The notes under the pieces: model-generated
Told to the model about the DNA's origin: nothing
Databases searched by the model: none
What the model saw: the letters and a program-made list of their open reading frames with translations, nothing else
Translations under genes and position numbers: made by a program
Part shown: positions 1-11,289 of the stretch, piece by piece
How the letters are laid out: each line of letters opens with the position of its first letter
Numbering within the stretch: position 1 is the stretch's first letter
DNA from: Amborella trichopoda
Lineage: Eukaryota > Streptophyta > Magnoliopsida > Amborellales > Amborellaceae
Assembly (NCBI RefSeq): GCF_000471905.2
Contig: NW_006494931.1
Span: forward strand, 5,815,870 to 5,879,869
DNA: 64,000 nucleotides
Direction of reading: 5' to 3'

Positions 1-11
1 ACAACTTTTCT

Positions 12-560
12 ATGGACAATGTGCGTGATCTTCTTGGAGCCGCTTATCAACTTTTTGGTCGGGCTTCTTTCTTAGAGCTGATCATGCTCCCATTTTTGGT
101 GAAGAGGCTGATAGACAACCTCCTAGACTTCAACGTCCCCTGTGCAGACTTGTTCAAAATGAAAGTGACTGAAATAGCTCAACAGGCTAAGGCAGTTATG
201 GATTTAGAAAATTAGCTTTATTAGGCCCTTGCTTAAGTTCTTCCCTGGGCCTTTGAATGTCACAAATTTTATGACGGTACACTTGGGTAACCTTAAAACC
301 AACCTGCTCATGCATCAGTTTGTTCACTTCGATTTTGAGATCTTGCCTTCAGAGGTTCCTTCTATATTTAAAGAAATTGCATGTTTTGAAAATGAGGATG
401 ACATAGTGATTCTTGAACGTAACATCAATGATTTGGAAAGATTGCTTACTACAGCTCATGAGGTAGATTAAGACCCATTTTTACCTCAGTTGGTACGTGG
501 AGAATATCCTCCTTTGGTTAGAAAGTTTCCCTTTCTCCAGGAGGCGGCTATGAAGGATGG
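12..560 (+). pseudogene. Antisense ORF remnant (C-terminal part) of the minus-strand Tat element
   Basis: Two plus-strand open stretches (12-215 and 229-471, in different frames) lie just beyond the integrase end of the minus-strand element, so they are antisense to it. The first reads like the minus-strand product at about 43500-43700 in the plus-strand Ogre-like element: shared pattern of a short acidic start, then LFGRASFLELIMLP here against LIGRSSLKELMQLP there, then L(I/L)..NVP/GVP and EIAQQ/ELSQL. The same ORF is therefore kept antisense to both elements. By position it is probably the C-terminal part of the plant-mobile-domain type ORF found antisense in Tat elements, but no mobile domain itself is visible here. 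Frame breaks near 215 and 471 make it a remnant. Positions 560-836 hold no recognised gene. Confidence 0.55.
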
Positions 561-836
561 AATCAAATGGACACAACAGAACTACTATCGGCTTAGTCTT
601 GAGAACTAAGCGAACATCTTCATTTGTAATCCGTTGTACACAAACTTTTGGCAATAGAACTAAAATGCCCCTCTTTGCCTTTTTTTTTCTTTATATGCCG
701 TCACCTGTGATGTTATCTTACTTTACAAATAAAATTCGTTTTTCTCTTCAGTGCGATGCATGGCGTTTCTTTTTCCATTTGCTTATTTGCTGTAGTATAT
801 TGATTCTTCTTTAGTGTATATCATGGGTAGTATTTC

Positions 837-1975
837 TTTAGGTATCACCCATTGATAGGGGGCATTGCCTCCTCTCCATCAGGGTGTGCAAGTATGTAAG
901 CTCCATTTGGCAAGACCTTTTTTACTATAAAGGGACGCCCATGCATAACAATTGGTCTCTTGACGACTAGAACCAGATCCCCACAGGCGAATGAGCGGAC
1001 TTTGATTGACTTGTCAAAGGCCCTCTACATTCTTCTCTGGTTGAGTTCAAGGTTCTGCTGAGCCTTCAACCTCTTTTCATCGAGTGCATCCAATTCTTGA
1101 TACCGAAGTTTGACTCTCTCATCTACGGTTAGTCCTTGATATACAACGACACGTAATGAAGGGAATTGAATTTCAAGAGTAAAACTGCTTCACCCCCATA
1201 GACTAGGGAGTAAGGAGTGGAATCGATGACATTTCTTGTGGTAGTGCGATAGGCCCACAAGCCTTCAGGAAGTTTCTCATGCCAGTTCTTCTTCGTCTTT
1301 GATACCGATTTCCTTAAAACATTACACAGAGTTTTATTGAAAGTCTTGGCTAATCCGTTGGCTCGAGGGTGGTACATAGTTGAGTACTTCCACTTGAAAC
1401 CGAACTGGTTAACCAAGCGATCAATGTGATGACTTCTGAACTGGGGACTGTTGTCAAATATAATACGGTCAGGCACTCCGAACCGATATATAATGTGATG
1501 TCGCACAAAGTTAGCCACTGTGGTCCCAAGAACTTCTTTGAGTGGGACTGCCTCAGCCCACTTGGAGAAATAATTTGTTGCAGCAAGAATAAAGACATGA
1601 CCCATTGCTGAAGGAAGGTCAATAGGCCCTACGATGTCCAAACCCCATTGTGAAAAGGGCCATGATGCTACTGTAAGGTGTAAGGGCTCTGAAGGTTGAT
1701 GAACAAGACTTGAATATATTTGGCACACCTGGCACTTCTTAGCATAGTTTAAGGAATCAGTAATCATCGAAGGAAAATAGTACCCCAATCTACGTATCCT
1801 TTCATAGAGCTTGGGACCGGACTGATGTAATCCACAGATGCCTGAGTGTACTACTTCTAAGACCTTATTTGCTTCTTACGCATCCACACATCTAAGAAGA
1901 ATATCATCAAATGATCGTTTGAAGAGAGCATCTCCTTCAAGGAGGGTTTACTTGGTAGACATTCGACGTACACTG
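837..1975 (-). pseudogene. Integrase of the minus-strand Tat element, catalytic Glu replaced
   Basis: Integrase inserts element cDNA into the host chromosome. Reading from 1975 down, there is an HHCC-type zinc region (HSGICGLH, then CQVC near 1740), then the core with first Asp in GLDIVGP, second Asp in IIFDNSPQFRS, and the block HPRANGLAKTFN where active relatives have Glu in place of this Lys. The C-terminal part runs from about 1130 to 837 (KRPIVMHG, then NGAYILAHPDGEEAMPPIN). That part lacks about 12 residues kept in the related fragment at 57818-58036, where RKEKFEPKWEG follows MHG. The longest open stretch is 1129-1788; stops break both sides. The loss of the catalytic Glu and the C-terminal deletion both argue for a dead enzyme. 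Confidence 0.88.
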
Positions 1976-2840
1976 TTACGCTTGTCATAATCGTTCGGGA
2001 GTCTACCATATCTTAGAAAATTAGTGATGGGCTCTCTCCAATCTTCTATCTGCTCGACTGCTACACATATTGGGTCGAAGAACTCTGGTTCTTGATTTTG
2101 TACCTTAGCTCCTTGATCACGTGCCATTTTGTGTTCAGTCTTGATAACTTCTTTAGCTAATAGAAGTGCTCCCAATGGGTAAGGAGGGCACTCGGGGAAG
2201 AGATATCTCTCATCATCTCTGTCTACCTCGGTTCTTAGTTTAATATGTCTCCACTCTGCCACCCAGACAGGCGTGGGTCCTGATGCTTTGAATTGTAGCT
2301 CCGAGTTTTGCGAGTGCATCGGCCTGTGAGTTTAGCCTTCGGAGGATGTGACTCAGGGACATCCTCAAGTTGAGCCATATACGAATTTGCAGTGTCGTGA
2401 TAGGGCTTGAGAGTGTCCTTTCTTACATCATAGATCCCTTTAAGCTGGCGAATGACCAACTCAAAGTCGCCATAAATCTTGAGCTGCTCCAAGTCTAGAT
2501 CAAAGGCTATCTCCAATTCAATTATGAGGCCCTAATATTCTGCCTCATTATGGGAACCAGCTTTGGTAAAAGAGAAAGAAAGAGGCAATACTCCTTTTAG
2601 AGTCAAGAATATTACTTCGATGCCTCCTCGATTTGGTTGGAAGGCTATGTCGAAATACAATTCCCACGCATGAGCAAGCTTTGCACAGAATAATTTTTCA
2701 TCAGGCAGGTCACTTGATAAAGGAGATTCTGTCGGTACAGGATGTGCTACGAGAAAATCAGCCAAGGCTTGGCCCTTGATGGCTTTTTCTGGGGCATATG
2801 TGATGTCAAATTCCATCAGCAAATAATGCCCACTTAGCAA
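1948..2840 (-). pseudogene. Second, archaeal-type RNase H and linker to integrase
   Basis: Two overlapping minus-strand frames (2840-2532 and 2516-2235) give the extra RNase H typical of the Tat lineage: EFDITYAPEKAIKGQALADF, then a strand starting YFDIAFQPNRGG (relatives have YFDGASQ), then SHNEAEY, then LEQLKIYGDFELVIRQLKG. The first motif region has Asp retained but the following Gly-Ala altered, and GDS is changed to GDF. A linker (2319-1948) rich in charged residues, ending REPITNFLRYGRLPNDYDKR, leads into the integrase zinc region; the plus-strand element has the same linker at about 41500-41800. Frame breaks near 2520 and 2320 make it non-functional. Confidence 0.85.
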
Positions 2841-2876
2841 GAAATCCTGACAAGCATGGACATGTCATGAGGAACT

Positions 2877-4130
2877 TTACTGGATCTGCCTTCGATTTAC
2901 TTCATGACTGAGCAAGTAGTGGTTGAGTTTTTTTACTGCGAAGATCAGGGCGAAGCACATCCTCTCTATAGGGGGATAATTCTTCTCTGCCCCTTCCATC
3001 TTGCCGCTGAGATAGTATAGTGCGATTTTTTTCCCTTCGTCATTATTCTGTGCCAAAAACGCCCCGAATGACTCGTCCAGAGCGGTCACATACAAGATGA
3101 GAGGTCTTCCCAGTATCGGTGTAGAGAGCACTGAAGGATTGAGTAAATAATGCTTGATGTCATCGAGGGCTGTTTGACATGCTTCATCTCAGATGAACGA
3201 GGTATCTTTCTTTAACAGGTGCGTAAAGGGTTTACAACGACCCGAAAGGTTTGACATGAACCTATGGATATACGCTAGCTGCCCTTGAAGAGAGCGGAGC
3301 TCTCGTAATGGAGTTGGCGACGACATTTCTTGGATTGCCTTGATCATGATTGACTCAACTTCCAGCCCTCAGTGTCTAACAATGAACCCCAAGAACTTTC
3401 CTAAACGCAAGCCAAAAGCCCATTTTAGCAGGTTCATTTTAAGTTGATAAAGGCGTAACCACTCGAACACCTTTTTGAGGTCTCTCATAAGAATATCTTT
3501 CTCTTCACATTTTACCACCAAGTCGTCCGCATAAAATTTGACCTCCTTGTGCATCCTTGAAGATGGTTGTCATTACCCTCTTATATGTGGCACCATCATT
3601 CTTCAATCCAAAAGGCATCATTGTGTAGCAGAAGACCCCTTTTGGAGTCAAGAATGGGATGTCTTCCTCATCTTCTGATGCCATCCGTATCTAATTATAC
3701 CCAGAGTATCCATCCATGAAGGAAAATATTTGATAGTGTGTCGTAGAGTCAATGAGCATCTCAGTGAATGGCATTGGGAAGTCATCCTTGGGATAGGTTG
3801 TATTCAAGTCGAGGAAGTCAATGTGTAAGTTCTAATTTGGCCGTTCTTCTTCTTAACTGGGATAACATTTGCCAACCACTTTGGGTACTTGACTTCGGGA
3901 ATTAAACAAGCTTGCCTGAGCTTGGTCACTTCAGCATCTATTTGCATTTCGAGGTTAGGCCTGAACCTCCTTGATTTCTGCTTAACAGGTTTGACGGTTT
4001 GGTCATTGCTAAGACGGTGAACTATAACTTGAGGTTCTAAACCAGGCATCTCATCGTAATGCCAAGCAAAGACGTCTTGGTTTGCTCGCAAGAAAGCAGT
4101 AAAGTTCTCCTTCTTTTCTAGAGACATATG
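2877..4130 (-). pseudogene. Reverse transcriptase and first RNase H of the minus-strand Tat element
   Basis: The RT copies element RNA to DNA. The N-terminal stretch (4127-3804) has DVFAWHYDEMPGLEP and the conserved PVKKKNGQIR region. The catalytic box is FYADDLVVK near 3530. Next come GKFLGFIVRH and the connection region (about 3340-3130), which is present in this copy but missing from the plus-strand copy. RNase H follows at 3131-2877 (LYVTALDESFGAFLAQ and the block ALYYLSGKMEGAEKNYPPIERMC). The expected Asp of the first RNase H motif (usually YLAVSD or similar) is not clear. Stops at about 3370, 3560-3800 and 3180 split the domain into three open stretches. Confidence 0.88.
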
Positions 4131-5320
4131 CGCTGAGATGAAAGTGGGCCGACTTCGTCTCCAAGATTTATCTCTTCGAGCTTGTCAGCTATGGCTTGAC
4201 CACCTTCTTCCCATTCTTCTAAGGCCTCTTGCAACTCTTCATCATTGGCCTCAGAGGTCTTCTCATTAACCTCGAGTGCAGAAACTGATGATCCTGACAT
4301 CTCTTCTTTCAATAGAGTTCCGAGGTAGGTCATGATTTCTGCACCTTTCTGGAACTGAGGGACAGAAGGGTTAACCTCAAACATTGATAGCATATCAGGT
4401 TGCAGGAGTTTTGACTTGAAAGTTACAAGGAAATTGAGATTCAATGATCATGAGGCCAGGAGCATTCTCATATGAATTGCTTGGTCTTTGCTTGGGTGCC
4501 TGCAGCGTTTGCCTCGCACTGGTTGATACTTCATAGGCTTGTACTGTGATTAGCTTCCTGAGTATAAAAGCTCTGCTCCCTTGATTCTCTCAGTATCTGT
4601 TCAAAGTTAGGCTCAGGGGGCCATTGGGATTTCTTTGGTTTTGACTTCTTGTGCTTCTTTGAATAAGATGTCTCTGCTTTGACTCGAGCTGTCAGAGCAT
4701 TAGCAAATGTTAAGAATCAAACTGCCTGGGCCTGCACCTTTTTCAACCACCTCTTGTGCGTCTTGCTTATATTGGTTCCTTCAAGTTATTTGTCGAGGGC
4801 CTCGAAGTCTGAACACTTCAAAGTTGTACTGTGCGAGACATAAAAGAGGAAGGATGAGAAGCAGAAGAAGAAGCAGGAGAAGGGTCAGTAAGTGAGGGAC
4901 TCTTAAGGTCTTTCCCCTCATCAAACTGATATGAGCAGATTTTTGTTTCATCACCAGAATTGGATGTATGTAGGGGGTCTTTTAGGTCTTTCCCCTACTT
5001 AGACCGTTGGGGAGTGTTTTTAACGTCGTCACCCTCATTGGACTTACTCTTAGTAGAAGATGGCTTGGGTACATCCTCTTGATGGGGTAAGGAAGTGAGG
5101 AAGATCATGCCGGGGATGAAATCATGCAAAGTTGGCAATGGGTGCAGAGGCCAGAGAAATTCTTGCTCAATTAGTGGTTGAGCGGTTTTGTTTCTCTGAC
5201 GAGCAGCCCTTGGTGCTCATCTTCTCCTAGTTTTCATTGGTAGTAGTTGATCCGTCTTGCTACATTTATGAACTGCCCTAGCTTGACGAGCTGCGTCTCG
5301 CCTTAAGGACTTGAGTCTAC
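4118..5320 (-). pseudogene. Linker between gag and RT; no aspartic protease motif seen
   Basis: The open stretch 4444-4118 ends in an acidic tract (NDEELQEALEEWEEGGQAIAD) matching the sequence just before RT in the plus-strand element (EALEILEDGGQATTND near 39750). Further up to 5300 the minus strand has degenerate KDLKDPL-type repeats in several frames, again shared with 38380-38560. Active Tat elements carry a pepsin-like protease between gag and RT, usually with D-S/T/D-G. I could not find that motif in any minus-strand frame here, so protease is lost or too diverged to see. Confidence 0.6.
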
Positions 5321-5321
5321 T

Positions 5322-7180
5322 TCACCTGTGGTAGACACTCCATGGTCGGGAAGTTGAGGGTTTAGCAAGATCTGAATCATCATTACCCGGGTCTTGTCTT
5401 GGAAGGCCCTCTCGCAATGGTGGAGCAGTGACTTGGGGATCACTTTGTGAAATGCTACAAGACTCTTGCCATCCCCATATTTTCTTTACGATTATATCAT
5501 GGAAACTGGAGCATTCGCCCAAGTCGTGGCCCCATATTTGATGGCACGGGCACCAATGGTTCTCAGTTCCCTGAGAAAGGTGTCGGGGATGCCTTGTCGG
5601 CTTTGGTGTGATGAGGCCTTCTTGAAGCATCATAGCAAACATGGTGCGAAGGAGATCAGGCGCTTCGTCTTCCACTTGGACTGTTACTACGTGATAGGCT
5701 TCTACCATCTCGAATGCCTTCTTTAGCGCTTCAAGCTTTATCTGGCCCTTCTGAATCAGGGCCTCGATAATGTCTTTCAATGTGTAGCAATCATCTGTAG
5801 GGTGGTTAATCCTTCGATGATAAGCACAGTAGTTCGCTTGGGTTTCGAGTCCAGCTTGATCAGGGAACTTGGTCTCTGAGAGCTCGCTCATGTTCTGTTC
5901 CAGTAATAATCAGAGTAGTGCATGGACCCATTCCTTTTCAAAGGGGTAGACCTTGTTCCTATGCCTGGTCCAATAATCATCCTGATTAAGGTTCACAGGT
6001 GGGGGTACCCGATTGTACGTATGTTGTTGCTTACCTGTTTGAGGTGCTTTTGCTGTGTTTACCCCTTTGGATTGGTCCAAAGTTTGGGAGGGAGCTTTCT
6101 TTGGATTGCTTATAGTGATGGAAGCGTTGATCACTCCTTTTGGTTGGTTGCTTCGGGAATTAGTCCAAGAGCTACCATTGCCCCGATTGTTTCCTGAGCT
6201 TGCAGACTGTTGTCGTGAACAACCATAGTAGAGTGACAGAATTTCTATGCCGACTGACTTGGAGATCAGCTCTGACATGGAAGTCGCATTGGAGGCCTCA
6301 ACACGTAGAGCAATCTCAGGTCACATGTTCCGCACACAGGTTTGAACCGCTTCCTTCTCAAGCATGGGATTGGGATGACGAGCGGCCAAATTTCTCCACC
6401 TCGATATAAATTGATCCATAGGATCATCGGGATCTTGAGTCAAGGTGAGAAGCTCGATTGTTTGAACCTCTCTCTCGACCTCATAGGAACGCTAGTGGAA
6501 CAGTTTCTCCATTTCCTCCCAAGTATGTACTGAGTTTGGGGGAAGCCGAGCATACCACTAGAAAGCGGGGCTATCAAGGGTCTCAACAAACTGACAAAGA
6601 AGGAGTCTACCATCAACTGCCGTCTCGCGACATGCTACTTGGAAGTGGGCGATATGCTGGTTCGGGGAGGTGGTTCCATTGAACAGGGAAACTCCCCTTT
6701 CTTGTAATCTAAGGGAAACGGCACCTGGTCAATATATGAAGGTTACGGCTTTTGATAAGGCGATACACCTTGTGTTCCCAGGATTTGTCTATTCTTTAAG
6801 CTATGGGTCACAATAGCATCGATGTCTGCCTATGAGACGGGGTGGGGAACAAAATTGTCCTGTGAGGCAGAGGGAAGGGACTACCTTGGACGTGCATCAT
6901 CTGAGTGATGGGAATCGACCTCATGATTAGTTGATTGTCGGGCGGAATCTATGCAATCAATCTTATCCATCATTGCGCACACCATGTCTTCAAATTTATT
7001 CATGCGCTCTTCCTGAGAGTCGCTAGGCTCATTTATAGCCATTACGCTGACTGTTTCTCCAGGGAGGTCAATGTTAGCTGCAGTTGAGGGTTTTCGGGCT
7101 TGACAGGTTGCACGTGGCAGATCGGTCAGCAAGGGATCAGCATGCCCTGACTGGACTCGAGTCCTATACGCCGATAGCAT
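5322..7180 (-). pseudogene. Gag of the minus-strand Tat element
   Basis: Gag forms the particle that packages element RNA. On the minus strand, frames between about 6760 and 6280 carry the retrotransposon gag core (QFVETLD, WYARLPPNS, HTWEEME, PMDQFISRWRNLAA). The stretch 6278-5910 is a Gln/Asn/Ser-rich hinge. The stretch 5891-5322 has two C-x2-H-x4-H-x4-C knuckles: CAYHRRINHPTDDC and CPCHQIWGHDLGEC. The same two-knuckle tail is in the plus-strand element at about 37500-37860. The N-terminal part (7180-6881) is acidic and ends near RMNKFEDMV. Stops near 5900, 6280 and 6880 and frame changes in the core make it a pseudogene. Confidence 0.85.
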
Positions 7181-8160
7181 GAGGATCGGTTCTTGACGGT
7201 CTTAGGACCGTGGCTGCTGAGTGGCTGGGTCATCTTCTTCAACACTAACCATAGTGCAGGGTTCATGGATTTCTTCTTCAGGCTTTACCATCTAAAGAGG
7301 GTAGAAGGGGTTCAGGTGGACATCGGAGCTGGTTGCCTTGACCCTCTTGGTTGCTTCCCTAATCAGAATTTGCAGACCCCTATCGCGTTTAGCTTTGAGG
7401 TTTTGATGGACCTCACGCCATAACTATGATCGAGATTGCGGCTGGTCGGCCCTTCTTACTCAAGAAAGAGTTGTTTCCATTAGGTGGAGCAACGAGTGTG
7501 GGCCAGGAACTGGGGTCATCTTGGGCTAGGGAGGATGACGGATTTGATCTCCCATAAGGTCATTGCCTCGAGATCTCTTATGGGCTCCAGAGACATGATC
7601 AAGATGACGGGGCTGGTTCAAGATGGTACTCTTGGGGAAGGTCTTCGAGTACCAATGTTGGAGGTGTTTGCCCAAAAAAGGAGGAGCAAGCAAAAACAGG
7701 GTTGACTCATGAAGACACATGAGTAGGGGGCGAGGGGCTATCTATGACAGCGACGCATGTGCGTCCCTTGAAGAAGGATCACGGGTGACTTGGGGGTCAA
7801 ACCGGTCTCGAGCAAGTGGTCTGACCTTAGGAGGCCGAGAACTGCAAACAGGTGTTTGTAAGAGAACAGGTGGAAGCCTGCCCCTTTTTGGATGAGTAAG
7901 TGTGTGCTGAGGAGGAGGATGTAGGGGTGGTCTTCTGTGTACTTGGGTTGATGCAGCGATGGCGTTGCCCCGAATGATGGGATGTATATGCGCAAGGTGT
8001 TCAGGACCTGGCTTTGGGAGGCCTGATCCTGGACGTTGACTCGAGGTAACATAAAAGTTGCCCCGAGGTGTGGCTCTAGGACTCAAGGGCAGGTGTTCAC
8101 CCTAACTGAGTAGGAGTCTAAGGCGTCAACCTCTGTTATTCGAGGTACGCTCTCTGTATG
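7181..8160 (-). other. Leader and extreme gag 5' part of the minus-strand Tat element
   Basis: No single frame stays open. The minus-strand sequence at about 7990-7745 aligns with 35325-35510 of the plus-strand element; one shared piece reads GLTPKSPVILLQGTHM here and GLTPKPPRNLIRGVHM there. Similarity can be followed by eye up to about 8150, which sets the right edge of this element. The primer-binding site and 5' LTR that should follow are not present. Confidence 0.65.
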
Positions 8161-8164
8161 TGGA

Positions 8165-8520
8165 TTTAAGGTAAGAGTTTTAATTGGTCCTGGATCTTCC
8201 CAATCATTTGTTGCACCACACTTTGCATGTCATGTGAATGTTAAATTATTACAACTTGATTGGATTTTGATAATAAGTACGCCCTTGGGTGGGTCGATAG
8301 AAACCGATGTAGGAAATAAGCAGTCTGAGGTTGTGATTGAAGGGCAGGTGTTGCCTATAAACTTGGTACTCCTTGATATCCAAGACTTTGATATGACTTT
8401 GGGTATGGATTGGTTGTCCACCCACTATGACACAATGGGCTTGCACTACTTTTTAAGGGCATTAAGGATGTTCCTCTTTTACACATCATCTCAGCCATTT
8501 CGGCCTCTCGCCTAGTGACC
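8165..8520 (+). pseudogene. Protease remnant of the Tekay element
   Basis: The frame around 8190-8450 gives SSQSFVAPHFACHVN, then SIETDVGNKQSEVVIEGQ and VLLDIQDFDMTLGMDWLSTH. That is the usual C-terminal half of a Ty3 protease leading into RT. The catalytic triad, normally DSG or DTG just before the SF(V/I) block, reads GPG here, so the catalytic Asp is gone. The main open stretch is 8234-8515. Confidence 0.75.
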
Positions 8521-8559
8521 AAAAGATGTGTGGGATACTTGGCTTATCTACTAGAGAAC

Positions 8560-9766
8560 TGAAATGTCCAGTCCAAATTGGAAGAGATACCAGTAGTAAG
8601 AGAATACCCAGAGGTCTTCCCTAAAGAGTTAACTTCTCTGCCCCCAGTTAGGGAGATTGAATTTGAAATAGAGGTGGCCCCTAGTACTACCCCTATATCT
8701 AAAGCCCCTTATAGAATGGCCTAGTTGAGTTAATGGAATTGAAAGAGCAACTACAAGAATTTTTAGATAGAGGGTTCCTAGTGTGTCACCATGGGGCGCA
8801 CTGGTCTTGTTTGTTAAGAAGAAAGATGGTACCTTGAGACTATGCATTGACTATAGACAGTTGAATTAAGTTATAGTGAAGAGTAAGTATCCACTACCAA
8901 GAATTGATGACCTTTTTGAACAGCTACGAGGGGCCTAAGTGTTTTCTAAAATTGACCTCTGGTTAGGCTACCATCAGCTGCGGGTTAAGGAAGAGTATAT
9001 CTCCAAAACCACATTCAGGACTCGTTATGGCCACTACGAGTTCTTAGTCGTGCCTTTTGGATTAACAAATGCCCTGGCCATCTTTATGGATATGATGAAC
9101 AGAGTCTTTAGGCCTTATCTAGATGACTTTGTAGTACTCTTTATATATGATATTTTGGTATATTCCAGGTGTCAAGAAGAGCATGAACTGCATTTGAGAG
9201 TGGTCCTCCAAACTCTAAGGATGGAAAGATTGTATGCTAACCCAAGAGGAAGTTAAGTTTGTATGGTTGATAACGGCGAGAGAAGATTTCAGGAATTGAA
9301 GAAGAGACTGACTACAGCCCCGGTACTGATCCTGCCTGAGGGGTACGAAGATTTCATAGTCTACACGGATGCCTCACACAAAGGGCTTGGGTGTGTACTA
9401 ATGAAACGAGCAAAAGTTATAGCCTACGACTCCAGGAAATTAAAGCCATATGAAAAAAACTATCCCACTCATGATATGGAGTTCGCAGGCATGGTTTTCG
9501 CCCTAAAATTTTGGAGGCATTATCTGTCTGAAGCTCACTTTAAGGTGTTCACTGACCATAAGAGTCTTAAGTACTTATTTTCTCAAAGGGAATTAAACAT
9601 GAGACAAAGAAGGTGGATAGACTTGCTCACTGATTATGATTGTACCATCAACTACCACCCGGGTAAGACAAATGTCGTGGTAGATGCCTTGAGTAGGAAG
9701 CACGTGGTGTCAGTGGCTCACATGATGGTCCGAGAGATGACACTATTAGAAGATGCAGTGGAATGA
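8560..9766 (+). pseudogene. Reverse transcriptase and RNase H of the Tekay element
   Basis: RT begins near 8590 ([11 protein letters not shown]) and the core is open at 8939-9256 ([34 protein letters not shown]). The catalytic box reads [10 protein letters not shown] where active relatives have F-I-D-D, so the first Asp is Tyr. After ERLYA the sequence jumps to TQEEVKFVW, so roughly 80-100 codons of the RT-RNase H connection known in this family are deleted. RNase H is open at 9263-9766: [50 protein letters not shown]. Its Asp-Glu-Asp-Asp set looks intact. Stops at about 8705, 8870 and 8937 break the 5' half. Confidence 0.88.
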
Positions 9767-9879
9767 CAACCAGATTTGCCCCTTGAAGAAGGGAAAGGAA
9801 TAATTTCATGTATAAGGGTAGAGCCCCATCTCTTCTAGCAAATCCGAGTAGCACAGAAGGAAGATCCTCAGCTCATTAA

Positions 9880-11247
9880 AATCTTCGAGAAATAAATTCA
9901 AAAGGAAAAGAGGATTTTGTGTCGGGCGATGATGGAATGCTAAGGTTTAAAGGTCGCGTTTGTGTCCCCAACAATGAGAAGGTAAAAAGAGCTATTTTGG
10001 AAGAGGCGTATTACTCCTGTGATACAATACATTCAGGGAGCATGAAAATGTATCAGGATTGAAAAAGAGTGTTACGGTGGAATAATATGAAGAGAGATGT
10101 AGCGTTGTTTGTTTGTAACTGTTTGACGTGTCAACAAGTAAAGGCTGAACACCAGAAGCTTGCTAGACACTTACAGCCCTTACCTATGCCGGAGTGGAAA
10201 TGGGAGCACATAGCCATGGATTTCGTGTCAGGCTTAGATCAAGTATAGGACATGATAGTATTTGGGTTATTGTGGACTGACTCACTAAAGCTGCTCATTT
10301 CTTACTGGTCCGCACTATCTATACCTTGGATAAGGTGGCCCAATTATACATCTAGGAAATAGTAAGATTTCATAGACTGCATGTCAGTATCATGTCTGAC
10401 AGAGACTCTAGGTTTACTTCAAGGTTTTGAAACAGCCTACAGTTGGCCATGGGACCGAACTTACTTTTAGTACTGCTTTCCACCCCTAAACTAATGGTCA
10501 GTCAGAAAGGACCATTCAGACCCTAGAAGACATGCTAAGGGTCTGTGTTAAAGATTTTAAGGGAAACTGGGATGATCACCTGCCTTTGATAGAGTTTGCA
10601 TGTAACGACAATTTCTAGGCTAGTATACAGGTGGCGCCTGTTGAGGCATTGTATGGGAGGAAGTGCAGATCACTTGTATGTTGGGACGAGGTCGGTGAAA
10701 GGAGACTGTTAGGACCAGAGATTGTTCAAAAGACCTCAGAGAAGATCGCTCTAGTTCGAGAAAGACTTAAAACAACTCAGAATCGACATAAGAGTTATGC
10801 AGACAATCGAAGAAGGGAACTTGAATTCAAAGTGGGTGATTGAGTCTTTCTGAGGGTGTCACCAGCTAAGGGCATAATGAAGTTTGACGAAAAGGGGAAA
10901 TTGGCTCCACGATTTATTAGACTCTTTGAGATTCTAGAGAAAGTCAGAGTCGTGGCATACCGATTGGCCCTACCGCCTAATCGAGCCAACATTCATATGT
11001 TTTCCACGTGTCGTTGTTAAGGAAATATCAACCCGACACGTCCCACATTCTCAAGCATGAGCCAATCTTGATTAGGGAAGATTTGACTTATGTGGAGCAG
11101 CCAATTGAGATTCTGGATAGAAGAGTCCAAGTTTTGCGCAACAAGGAGATCCCTCTAGTCCGGGTTTTGCGGCAGTACCATTCGAAAGAAGAGTCAACAT
11201 GGGAGCGAGAAGATGAAATCCGGGAAAAGTACCCCTTTTTATTTTAG
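9880..11247 (+). pseudogene. Integrase and chromodomain of the Tekay element
   Basis: The zinc region (DTIHSGSMKMY, CNCLTCQQVKAEH) lies near 10020-10150; the first His appears replaced by Tyr in EEAYYS. The core has Asp in AMDFVSGL, Asp in IMSDRDSRFTS, and Glu in [15 protein letters not shown], so all three catalytic residues can be read, but across frame breaks and stops (about 10250-10480 and 10618). The C-terminal part is open at 10631-10843 (APVEALYGRKCRS) and 11008-11247. The last part is a chromodomain (EILDRRVQVLRNKEIPLVRVL, then ESTWEREDEIREKYP), which in active chromoviruses steers insertion to marked chromatin. Confidence 0.88.
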
Positions 11248-11280
11248 TAATTGATGATTTTGATGACAAAATCTCTTTTT

Positions 11281-11289
11281 AGGGGGGGA
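11281..11289 (+). promoter_or_regulatory. Polypurine tract of the Tekay element
   Basis: The purine run AGGGGGGGA directly precedes the TGATGTAAGG start of the LTR, where plus-strand DNA priming takes place in this family. The chromodomain ORF ends about 35 bases earlier. Confidence 0.85.

Larger units (their letters stand above)
1..8160 (-). mobile_element. Tat/Ogre-lineage Ty3/gypsy retrotransposon copy, minus strand, no LTRs in window
   Basis: Read on the minus strand the order is leader, gag, linker, RT, RNase H, a second archaeal-type RNase H, integrase, then a 3' region with an ORF on the opposite strand. A second RNase H after the usual one and a 3' antisense ORF are known hallmarks of the Tat lineage (Tat, Ogre, Retand, Grande). 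The right boundary near 8160 is inferred: the leader aligns in sequence with the plus-strand element at about 35100-35500 and then stops where Tekay protease-like sequence begins. Neither LTR is in the window. The left one would lie before position 1; the right one is absent even beyond the neighbouring Tekay LTR, so the copy is truncated there. Every domain carries stops or frameshifts. Confidence 0.85.

Noticed and set aside
4600..5200. Aspartic protease between gag and RT (minus strand)
   Set aside because: No D-S/T/D-G followed by a hydrophobic strand in any frame, and the plus-strand element lacks it too.
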